Positions 1 through 5,293 of a stretch of DNA of 6,882 nucleotides are shown here, piece after piece. Numbering within the stretch: position 1 is the first letter of the stretch; each line of letters opens with the position of its first letter. This DNA comes from Bryobacterales bacterium (GTDB lineage: Bacteria; Acidobacteriota; Terriglobia; Bryobacterales; Bryobacteraceae): the NCBI GenBank assembly GCA_003142355.1, contig PLMF01000426.1, positions 1-6,882 of the forward strand, written 5' to 3'. The notes beneath the pieces are model-generated. The model worked only from the letters and a program-made list of their open reading frames with translations, was not told the DNA's origin and searched no databases. The position numbers were made by a program, and so were the translations under genes.

Positions 1-41
1 TAAAATCCGAAATGGGAAGGGGGGTGGCTCACTTCGTTCGC

Positions 42-66
42 GGGGGCCGGGGGTCGGGGGCTGGGG
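42..66 (+). other. G-quadruplex motif in the upstream intergenic region
   Basis: Four guanine runs lie on the plus strand: G5 at 42-46, G5 at 49-53, G5 at 56-60 and G4 at 63-66. Each is separated by a two-base loop (CC, TC, CT). This meets the usual pattern for an intramolecular G-quadruplex with short loops. Another run (G3 then G6, about 14-24) lies just upstream. The motif is about 40 bases upstream of the proposed -35 box of the antitoxin gene. No coding sequence is evident in 1-153. That the quadruplex forms in the cell is inference; the G-run pattern is directly visible. Confidence 0.6.
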
Positions 67-104
67 CAGGCCTGGCAGACGCAGGGTTGTGTGGCGCGAA
101 GTGC

Positions 105-133
105 TTGACGCGGAACTGAGGCCGGGGTAGGGT
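105..133 (+). promoter_or_regulatory. Putative sigma-70 promoter of the antitoxin operon
   Basis: A -35 box TTGACG (105-110, five of six consensus bases) is followed by a 17-base spacer and a -10 box TAGGGT (128-133, conserved T, A and final T). Transcription would begin near 140, giving a leader of roughly 14 bases before the ATG at 154. The -35 and spacing are good and the -10 is weak. Antitoxins of such pairs normally repress their own promoter, and a GGGGCCCC palindrome at 144-151 is a conceivable operator half, but this is speculation. Confidence 0.5.
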
Positions 134-147
134 AGGGACAAGGGGGG
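124..147 (+). other. G-quadruplex motif overlapping -10 box and ribosome-binding site
   Basis: Guanine runs G4 (124-127), G3 (130-132), G3 (135-137) and G6 (142-147) are separated by TA, TA and ACAA, again matching a quadruplex pattern on the non-template strand. It covers the proposed -10 box (128-133), the likely transcription start near 140 and the purine-rich ribosome-binding stretch just before the antitoxin ATG. If it folds during transcription it could affect promoter opening. Only the last G-run would be in the mRNA if transcription starts near 140. Confidence 0.5.
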
Positions 148-153
148 CCCCTC

Positions 154-396
154 ATGACCATCGAAATCACCCGGCCCGAAATTGAATCGCTGATTCACCA
201 ACGGCTTCAGAGCGGCGCGTTTGTGGACGCCGAGGATGTCATCCTCCGGGCGCTGCGGTCTTTCGCGCCCGAGACGGGGCCGGTTTTCGATAAGCAGCGG
301 GCGCTGGCGGCGGGCGCACGCATCCGCGAATTGAGCAAAGGACTCACGCTGGGAGGCCTGACGATCAGAGAACTGATCGATGAAGGCCGTCCGTGA
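154..396 (+). CDS. VapB-like type II antitoxin
   Basis: This 80-residue protein resembles antitoxins that pair with PIN-domain toxins. The N-terminal part (about residues 1-37, beginning MTIEITRPEIESLIHQRL and including the AEDVILRAL helix) looks like a ribbon-helix-helix DNA-binding dimerisation region. The C-terminal part (about 54-80, with ARIRELSKGLTLGGLTIREL) matches the toxin-binding tail usual in these families. The ATG is preceded by a purine run (AAGGGGGG, 140-147) at suitable spacing, and a promoter candidate lies just upstream. Its stop codon overlaps the GTG start of the toxin remnant (GTGA), the normal translational coupling of such pairs. It looks intact, while its partner has lost most of its domain, so it may now act only as an orphan DNA-binding protein or be in decay. 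The family call comes from sequence pattern alone. Confidence 0.75.
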   Translation: MTIEITRPEIESLIHQRLQSGAFVDAEDVILRALRSFAPETGPVFDKQRALAAGARIRELSKGLTLGGLTIRELIDEGRP

Positions 397-557
397 GCCG
401 ATTTGTACTGGACAACACGGTAACGATGGCGTGGTGTTTCACCGAGGAAGCGACCGACTTCACGAAAACGCTGCTGGGCCGCCTTTCAGATCTGACCGAT
501 AGCGCGGTCGTTCCGGCCTTGTGGCTGTACGACGCTTTGAAACAATTGGGATTCTAA
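393..557 (+). pseudogene. vapC: Truncated VapC-type PIN-domain toxin remnant
   Basis: Read from the GTG at 393, which overlaps the antitoxin stop, this frame gives 54 residues beginning MSRFVLDNTVTMAWCFTEEA and containing VVPALWLYD near its end, then TAA at 555. This is the recognisable N-terminal third of a PIN-domain ribonuclease of the VapC family, including the first catalytic aspartate (D7 in FVLD). Full-length members run to about 130 residues and carry three further acidic active-site residues. The second normally follows the VPALW segment in a phrase such as LEVAN. Here the match stops at that point, giving YDALKQLGF and a stop. Frames downstream of 557 show no continuation. The last residues resemble the extreme C-terminus of VapC proteins, so an internal in-frame deletion is possible, though that is inference. 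The product should lack nuclease activity. Confidence 0.8.
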
Positions 558-573
558 CCGCGAGGCGGCAAGG

Positions 574-666
574 TTGAAGCCCGCTCTTGCGCTCCCAGCC
601 CGCGTTCATCATGCAGTTTTCTGGAGACTCTCGGGGTGTGCCCACGTAGCCGAGTCGCGGCTTCAA
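574..666. repeat. Imperfect inverted repeat in the toxin-remnant/HEAT-gene gap
   Basis: TTGAAGCC at 574-581 is matched by its reverse complement GGCTTCAA at 659-666, with rough extension inward through CGC-rich sequence. A small perfect stem, AGCCG (648-652) with CGGCT (658-662), sits inside the right end. The roughly 93-base unit fills most of the 145-base gap between the toxin remnant and the end of the convergent minus-strand gene, where no convincing coding sequence is seen. It could be a dispersed intergenic repeat or scar of a small mobile element, perhaps linked to the toxin truncation; copy number cannot be judged from one window. It lacks the T-run of an intrinsic terminator. Confidence 0.35.
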
Positions 667-702
667 TCTCACGACGGATCGGTGTTTTTACCGAGGCAAA
701 TC

Positions 703-2826
703 TTAGTCGGGCGCCCACTTCATGCCGTGCCGCACCACCAGGGCCCTAACTTGATCCCGGAGCCACTCTTCGCGGGGGGCCAGGCTTATGGAAAGAGAGC
801 TCGATCTCACCCACTGGAACGAACTGCCCTCCGGAAACAGCGCCACTTGCCTTTCCAAATCCGGCAAGGAATACGCCGCGTGTTGCAGTATCCAGAAGCC
901 CGTCGGTTCCAGCGACTGGATTCGATACGGCTCTCGGAACCACTGCCGATTCCAGTGTACTTGGGAGCAATAGGAACTATTGCCACAGAGGCGCTCCAAT
1001 CGGTCATAGTCGGCCAGCATCAGAAGCCAGCCAGGCCCGCTTAGCAAGGCTCGAACCAAAGCATCGCGCACAGGTGCTTTGTCGCTCGATGGGTTCGCCA
1101 GTAACTCTAAAGCATCCCATAGCGGTTGTTTGGCTGCGGCCGAGCCGGCGGCGCCCAGCGTCGAAGCGGCGACCATCTGAATCACTCGATCCGAGGATCG
1201 CAAATCCTCAATCAACTGCCGCTCTAAACCTGGACTCATGAATTCCTTAAATGGGAGAGCGCCACACACATCCCACAAAGCCCCGGACTCCCGGTAGTGA
1301 TGCAATTGGCGGATTCGAGCGACTCGTTGAGCCGCGGCTACAGGGTCAACCCGGAAGAGATACGCCAGGACCGGCGACGTACAGACCGGGTTAGGCAGTC
1401 CCGCCATCTGTTCATAGCTGCGGTCATAAGCCTCCAAGACCTGTTTCGCAATGCGTGGACTGGCGTAGCGGGCTAGACGGGCCTCTACGCCGTAGCCGTG
1501 CGTGTAGAGTCCGAGCAGGGCGTCTTCGAGCTCTTGGGAATACGGAATGTCAAGATCTGGAACCGCTCGGTCCAGAAGGCCTGGGCCAAAGTCCAATTGT
1601 GTAAGATTGGCCAGCAAAGATTGCAGCACGATACCGCGCGCTGAGCCCGGATCTACCTCCGCCAGGCGCTGCACCGCGGCACGCGCGATTCCGTTGGGAG
1701 CATTGGGATCTGTCCGAGTTTTCGAAATCTCTTCTTTGAGCGCGGGAACTAGCTCTGTGCCGGGATCGGCAACTTTGTCCCAGAAGCCGTTGAGAACGCC
1801 GCTCCAGACCTCTGCCGGCGCCTGGGGGAGCGAGGCAACGAGTCCGCGCCGCGCCTGCACGCCAAACCCAATCGGCAGGGGAGCTTCGGTGAAAACAGTG
1901 AAATAGGTGACCGCGCGAGCTTCGCCGGCTTTGCGCGGGGCGGATTGAAGCGCGCTTTGATAGTAGGCCCGAAAAGCATCCTGTTCGGAACTGACCGGCA
2001 AACCCGGTCCAAACTTCCCGAGATCCGAAGACAATTCGACGATCGCGTCGATATATGCGACTGTGACGGGCAGATCGGCATCGGCGAGGTGTGTCTGGAG
2101 ATCGCCCAGAGCCCGCTCCCGACACAGCGAAGTCCGAAGAGCCAGATAGATATCGCCATCGGCGCCCAGGCCCCGGCCGTAGATGGAAGCGAGATATCGC
2201 GCGGCAGATTCCGTCTGCAAGCAGCGCAAACTGCGCACCGCCGCAATTTGATCTTGGACATCCGCTGCAGTACCACCCTTGGGTATCGCCGCATCGAGCG
2301 TGGCCTTGGCTGCTGTGAAGCGCGTTTGATCGGCAGCGGTGTCACGATCCAGAATGTCAAACTCAATTGGGTTGGACTGCACCGGTCCCGCACCTGTTAA
2401 ACGGGCAGACTCCACCTGCACACGATAATGGCCGGGGTCAACGAAAATGACGTAATCGTTCAAGTCTTCTCTTAGGTGGCCACTCTGAGGATTCAGTTCG
2501 CTGGGGACGGGCGGCAAAGCCATAAGCCGGTCTGGCTTCATTGTGGTGCAGCGACCCGCCCAGGGCGCCTGCCACCCGCTATCTGGAGCCACCGCAAAGC
2601 GATCGAGCGTTGTAGCACTGAGCGTGTCGGAGCATGCGCCAGTCCAGATTCGTAACCCTGGAGCGCCCGGCGCCGCGAAATCCAGTTCCAGCGGTATGGG
2701 TTCACCGATCCGGAACTGCATTTTGCCGCCGGTGGCGCTGAGGTTCAAGCTCACATTCGCCTCTTGGGCGAACGCGCATATCGAAATCAGCAGCAGGCCA
2801 GAAGCCGGTCTCACAATCTGATGCAA
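703..2826 (-). CDS. Exported protein of unknown function with HEAT-like helical region
   Basis: A 707-residue protein whose function I do not recognise. The N-terminus (PASGLLLISICAFA then QEAN) is a typical signal peptide, with cleavage likely after AFA near residue 20, so the protein is probably periplasmic or outer-surface. Residues about 22-160 look like a beta-sandwich: alternating hydrophobic strands, the phrase GEPIPLELDF and a closing DPGHYRVQVES...SNPIEFDIL pattern. From about 165 to the end it is largely helical, with short alanine/leucine repeats resembling HEAT or armadillo units (for example 535-600, where DLRSSDRVIQMVAASTLG is HEAT-like). Several cysteines (65, 93, 202, 235, 482, 521, 614, 620) could form disulfides. 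No catalytic motif is visible. The longest frame starts at TTG (2826), directly after an in-frame stop; a GTG four codons downstream (2814) would give a neater signal peptide, and neither has a strong ribosome-binding site. Similar exported proteins are familiar from Solibacter-like genomes, by recollection only. Confidence 0.75.
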   Translation of the reverse strand: MHQIVRPASGLLLISICAFAQEANVSLNLSATGGKMQFRIGEPIPLELDFAAPGAPGLRIWTGACSDTLSATTLDRFAVAPDSGWQAPWAGRCTTMKPDRLMALPPVPSELNPQSGHLREDLNDYVIFVDPGHYRVQVESARLTGAGPVQSNPIEFDILDRDTAADQTRFTAAKATLDAAIPKGGTAADVQDQIAAVRSLRCLQTESAARYLASIYGRGLGADGDIYLALRTSLCRERALGDLQTHLADADLPVTVAYIDAIVELSSDLGKFGPGLPVSSEQDAFRAYYQSALQSAPRKAGEARAVTYFTVFTEAPLPIGFGVQARRGLVASLPQAPAEVWSGVLNGFWDKVADPGTELVPALKEEISKTRTDPNAPNGIARAAVQRLAEVDPGSARGIVLQSLLANLTQLDFGPGLLDRAVPDLDIPYSQELEDALLGLYTHGYGVEARLARYASPRIAKQVLEAYDRSYEQMAGLPNPVCTSPVLAYLFRVDPVAAAQRVARIRQLHHYRESGALWDVCGALPFKEFMSPGLERQLIEDLRSSDRVIQMVAASTLGAAGSAAAKQPLWDALELLANPSSDKAPVRDALVRALLSGPGWLLMLADYDRLERLCGNSSYCSQVHWNRQWFREPYRIQSLEPTGFWILQHAAYSLPDLERQVALFPEGSSFQWVRSSSLSISLAPREEWLRDQVRALVVRHGMKWAPD

Positions 2827-2831
2827 TTATC
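2826..2831 (-). promoter_or_regulatory. Candidate -10 box for the minus-strand exported protein
   Basis: Read on the minus strand this is GATAAT, five of six bases of the -10 consensus. A second candidate, GATAAC, lies at 2835-2840. Neither has a good -35 at proper distance. If GATAAT is used, transcription would start near 2819-2820, downstream of the TTG codon, and translation would have to begin at the GTG at 2814. If GATAAC is used, the TTG at 2826 would be almost at the 5' end. The choice of promoter and of start codon are therefore linked. Confidence 0.3.
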
Positions 2832-2887
2832 CCAGTTATCGGACTTGGTGAAATCATCGGACAGGGTCCGGGGTCTGGGACCGCCCT

Positions 2888-2893
2888 TATACT
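2888..2893 (+). promoter_or_regulatory. -10 box of rsmI implying a leaderless mRNA
   Basis: TATACT matches the -10 consensus at five of six positions. It ends only 6 bases before the rsmI ATG at 2900, so the expected transcription start falls on or next to the A of the start codon. No well-spaced Shine-Dalgarno sequence exists; AAGGG abuts the ATG directly. No clear -35 is seen 16-18 bases upstream. An imperfect inverted repeat (AGGGTCC at 2863-2869 against GGACC at 2878-2882 and CCCT at 2884-2887) occupies the -35 area and could be a regulator site. Confidence 0.5.
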
Positions 2894-2899
2894 CAAGGG

Positions 2900-3724
2900 A
2901 TGGCCGGCGTGCTCTATCTGGTGGCGACGCCCATCGGGAACCTGGAAGACATCACCTACCGCGCGGTGCGGGTGCTGAAGGAGGCGGACCTGATCGCGTG
3001 CGAGGATACCCGGCACACACGCACGCTGCTGGATCATTATGACATCCGGACCCCCACCATCAGCTATCACGAGCACAACGAGGTGGAGCGGGCCGGGGAG
3101 CTGGCGGAGCGGCTGCGCGCCGGGGCGTCGATTGCGCTGGTGTCCGACGCGGGGATGCCACTGGTATCCGACCCGGGGTACCGGCTGGTGAGGGCGGCCA
3201 TCGACAATGGCATTGCAGTGCAGCCGGTGCCGGGGGCTTCGGCGGCACTGGCGGCGCTGGCGGCTTCGGGGCTGCCGTCGGAGACGTTCCGTTTCTGCGG
3301 GTTCCTGCCGCCCAAGCCGGGACAGCGGGCCAAGACGCTCGAAGCGCTGGCGGAAGAGCACGCCACGCTCATTTTCTACGAGGCGCCGCATCGCATTCTG
3401 GAAGCATTGGAGGCGATAGAGAAGAGCCTGGGGCCGCGGCCCGTGGTGGTGGCGCGCGAGCTGACCAAGATCCACGAGGAGTTTCTGCGCGGCACGGCAG
3501 CCCAGATTCGGGAGCAACTGGCGGAGCGCGAAGCGGTGAAGGGCGAGATGACGGTGCTGGTTGGGCGGGCTTCGGCGCCGGCGCCAGACGACACGCCGGT
3601 GGATGAAGCCGTGGACGCGCTGATGCGGGCGGGAACGCCGCGCATGGACGCCATCAAACAAGTGGCGCGGCGGCGCGGGATGTCAAAGAGGGAGGTCTAT
3701 GAGAAGTTGTTGCGTGACAGGTAG
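2900..3724 (+). CDS. rsmI: 16S rRNA (cytidine-1402-2'-O)-methyltransferase RsmI
   Basis: RsmI uses S-adenosylmethionine to methylate the 2'-hydroxyl of C1402 in 16S rRNA, in the decoding centre, in the cytoplasm. The 274-residue product has the usual family length and motifs in order: YLVATPIGNLEDIT (6-19), CEDTRHTRTLL (34-44), YHEHNE (56-61), ALVSDAGMPLVSDPGYRLVR (79-98; E. coli has SDAGTP here), VPGASAALAALAASGLP (110-126), LIFYEAPHRI (157-166), ARELTKIHEEFLRGT (185-199) and KGEMTVLVG (214-222). This is the tetrapyrrole-methylase fold. The C-terminal 40 residues (MDAIKQVARRRGMSKREVY) form the helix-turn-helix-like tail of the family. The ATG at 2900 places the conserved YLVATPIGNL block at its usual distance from the N-terminus. 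The gene diverges from the exported helical protein and overlaps the next gene by 26 bases. Third codon positions are strongly G/C, as expected of native sequence. Confidence 0.96.
   Translation: MAGVLYLVATPIGNLEDITYRAVRVLKEADLIACEDTRHTRTLLDHYDIRTPTISYHEHNEVERAGELAERLRAGASIALVSDAGMPLVSDPGYRLVRAAIDNGIAVQPVPGASAALAALAASGLPSETFRFCGFLPPKPGQRAKTLEALAEEHATLIFYEAPHRILEALEAIEKSLGPRPVVVARELTKIHEEFLRGTAAQIREQLAEREAVKGEMTVLVGRASAPAPDDTPVDEAVDALMRAGTPRMDAIKQVARRRGMSKREVYEKLLRDR
3691..3696 (+). promoter_or_regulatory. Ribosome-binding site inside rsmI for the downstream hydrolase
   Basis: GGAGGT, a perfect match to the anti-Shine-Dalgarno sequence, lies within the rsmI coding region, only two bases before the ATG at 3699. 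The strength favours that start, but the spacing is shorter than the usual five to nine bases. No comparable site precedes the in-frame alternatives GTG 3714 or ATG 3756. Confidence 0.45.
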
Positions 3725-5285
3725 GTGGCGCAGGCGGTTCCGCCTGCGCGTTCTGATGGGCCTGCTGGTGGCCGCGGCGGTTTGCCCGGCGCAGGACTAC
3801 GTCGACCAAGTGGTGGAACGCGCCCGCAAGGAGTTCGAGGTTCCGGGAATCGCCGTGGCCATTGTCAAGGACGGCAACGTGGTCCTCGCCAAAGGGTACG
3901 GAGTGCGGAAACTGGGCGAGCCGGCGCCGGTGACGCCGCACTCGCTCTTCCGCATCGCCTCCAATACCAAGGCCTTCACGGCGGCGGCGCTGGCCATGCT
4001 GGTGGACGAGGGCAAGCTCCGGTGGGACGACGCGGTGATCCAGCACATGCCCGGTTTCCAGATGTACGACCCGTACGTCACCCGCGAACTCACCGTCAGG
4101 GACCTGCTGGTGCATCGCAGCGGGCTGGGGCTGGGTGCGGGCGACCTGATGTTCTTCCCGCCCAGCGACCTCAGTCGAGAAGAGATCATCCGGCGGCTGC
4201 GGTTCGTCAAGCCGGCCACCAGTTTCCGCAGCCGGTACGCGTATGACAACCTGTTGTACCTGGTGGCGGGCCAGATCATTCCGGCGGTCACCGGAAAGAG
4301 CTGGGACGATTTCGTGAAGGAGCGCATCTTCACTCCGCTGGGCATGACCTCGACGAATACCAGCACGCCGGCACTCGAGGCCGCGAGCGACGTGGCCCTA
4401 CCGCACTCCAAGGCCGGCGGCAAACTGGAGCCGCTACCGCATGAGGACGTCGACAACAACGCCCCGGCGGGCGCCATCAATTCTTGTGTCGCGGACCTGG
4501 CGAAGTGGGTGACGGTGCAACTCAATCGCGGCGACATGGGAAGCTCGCGGCTGTTCAGCGAGGCGCAGTCCAAAGAGATGTGGTCGCCTCAGACCGTCAT
4601 CCCGATCGGTGCGCCGGCGGCCCTGGGCGCACTGAGCCCCAATTTCAGCGCCTACGGACTGGGCTGGATGTTGAACGACTACCGGGGGAAGAAGATCGTG
4701 TCCCACACGGGCGGCCTTGCGGGATACGTCTCGCGTGTGACCATGGTGCCGGACTTGAAGCTGGGAATCGTGGTGCTCACCAACCAGGAAGCCGGCGGAG
4801 CTTTCCAAGCCGTGACCTACACCATTCTGGATCGCTACCTGGGCGCGCCCGAGACCGATTGGGTGGCCCCATTTCTGGCCCAGGAAAAGCAGGGAGAAAC
4901 CGGCGCGAAGGAAACCGTGAAACAAGCGGCCGCCAAACGGAACGCGAGCTCGCGGCCCTCGCTGCCGCCGGCGAGTTATGCCGGGCACTATCGCGATGCG
5001 TGGTACGGGGACGTGTCGATTGAGGAGCACGGCGGCAAGCTGACAATTTCCTTCACGCACACCCGTCAGCTCACCGGCGACCTGGAACATTGGCAGTACG
5101 ACACATTTGTGGCCCGCTGGCGCGACCGCTCGCTGGACGCAGACGCCTACGTAACGTTCTCCCTGAAACCGGACGGCTCGATTGACGAGGTGAAGATGAC
5201 GCCGGTTTCGCCGCTGACCGATTTCAGCTTCGATTTCCAGGATCTGCTGCTCCGGCCTGTGGCGGCGAACGCGCCGCCGCGGTAG
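3699..5285 (+). CDS. Secreted beta-lactamase-family serine hydrolase with DUF3471 tail
   Basis: A 528-residue penicillin-binding-protein/class C beta-lactamase fold protein (COG1680 type). Three active-site motifs are intact: SNTK (S88 to K91, nucleophile and general base), YDN (Y182 to N184) and HTG (336-338). PAGAI (256-260) is a further family block. Residues about 34-385 form the catalytic domain, followed by a low-complexity linker (395-420, rich in K, E and A) and a C-terminal domain (about 425-520) resembling DUF3471, which often follows such hydrolases. The N-terminus carries an arginine-rich stretch then VLMGLLVAAAVCPA|Q, so export is likely. RRRF loosely resembles a twin-arginine motif, but this stretch is encoded by a DNA palindrome. 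Family members include D-aminopeptidases, esterases and beta-lactamases; the substrate cannot be told, and resistance should not be assumed. The gene overlaps rsmI by 26 bases, so cotranscription is likely. Start is uncertain: 3699 has GGAGGT, while ATG 3756 avoids the overlap but leaves no charged signal-peptide n-region. Confidence 0.88.
   Translation: MRSCCVTGRWRRRFRLRVLMGLLVAAAVCPAQDYVDQVVERARKEFEVPGIAVAIVKDGNVVLAKGYGVRKLGEPAPVTPHSLFRIASNTKAFTAAALAMLVDEGKLRWDDAVIQHMPGFQMYDPYVTRELTVRDLLVHRSGLGLGAGDLMFFPPSDLSREEIIRRLRFVKPATSFRSRYAYDNLLYLVAGQIIPAVTGKSWDDFVKERIFTPLGMTSTNTSTPALEAASDVALPHSKAGGKLEPLPHEDVDNNAPAGAINSCVADLAKWVTVQLNRGDMGSSRLFSEAQSKEMWSPQTVIPIGAPAALGALSPNFSAYGLGWMLNDYRGKKIVSHTGGLAGYVSRVTMVPDLKLGIVVLTNQEAGGAFQAVTYTILDRYLGAPETDWVAPFLAQEKQGETGAKETVKQAAAKRNASSRPSLPPASYAGHYRDAWYGDVSIEEHGGKLTISFTHTRQLTGDLEHWQYDTFVARWRDRSLDADAYVTFSLKPDGSIDEVKMTPVSPLTDFSFDFQDLLLRPVAANAPPR
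3728..3749. repeat. Perfect palindrome just after the rsmI stop codon
   Basis: GCGCAGGCGG (3728-3737) is followed by TT and its exact reverse complement CCGCCTGCGC (3740-3749). In RNA this gives a nine-pair GC-rich stem closed by a GUUC tetraloop, beginning three bases after the rsmI TAG. No U-run follows, so it is not a classical intrinsic terminator. It may be a short dispersed palindromic repeat, an mRNA-stabilising 3' element, or a partial terminator. It also encodes the arginine-rich start of the hydrolase if translation begins at 3699. Confidence 0.7.
5257..5282. terminator. GC-rich hairpin at the end of the hydrolase gene, possible terminator
   Basis: GGCGGCG (5261-5267) pairs with CGCCGCC (5272-5278) across an AACG tetraloop. 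The stem extends outward to 5257/5282 with two G-U wobbles on the plus-strand RNA. It ends one base before the hydrolase stop codon and 11 bases short of the convergent gene's stop, the right place for termination of either transcript. There is no T-run on either side, so it would be a non-canonical terminator or an mRNA 3' stabiliser. The 8-base gap between the two stops (5286-5293) contains nothing else. Confidence 0.35.
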
Positions 5286-5293
5286 AAATTGCG

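Noticed and set aside
1..104. Possible 3' end of an upstream gene or a small peptide gene.
   Set aside because: The stretch is dominated by G-runs and no frame shows a plausible start, ribosome-binding site or protein-like composition.
144..151. GGGGCCCC palindrome before the antitoxin ATG as its operator.
   Set aside because: Only eight bases, entirely G/C in a G-rich region, with no second copy at a regular spacing; not distinct enough to list as a site.
460..672. Minus-strand frame of 70 codons across the toxin remnant and the inverted repeat.
   Set aside because: It overlaps the recognisable VapC remnant in antisense, has an arginine/proline-rich composition typical of chance frames in high-GC DNA, and shows no family motif.
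1945..2400. Plus-strand frames within the exported helical protein gene.
   Set aside because: No ribosome-binding sites or family features; the minus-strand frame has a signal peptide and consistent domain-like composition.
2702..3661. Minus-strand frame of 319 codons covering most of rsmI.
   Set aside because: Rich in arginine, histidine and proline with no motifs; it is antisense to a certain rsmI gene whose G/C-rich third positions remove stops from this frame.
3728..3749. Palindrome as an intrinsic terminator of rsmI.
   Set aside because: The stem is strong but no T-run follows on the plus strand, and the overlapping downstream gene argues for read-through.
3775..3795. Possible lipoprotein lipobox around AAVC in the hydrolase signal region.
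   Set aside because: The residue before the cysteine is valine rather than glycine, alanine or serine, and CPA|Q is a good signal peptidase I site, so a lipoprotein is unlikely.
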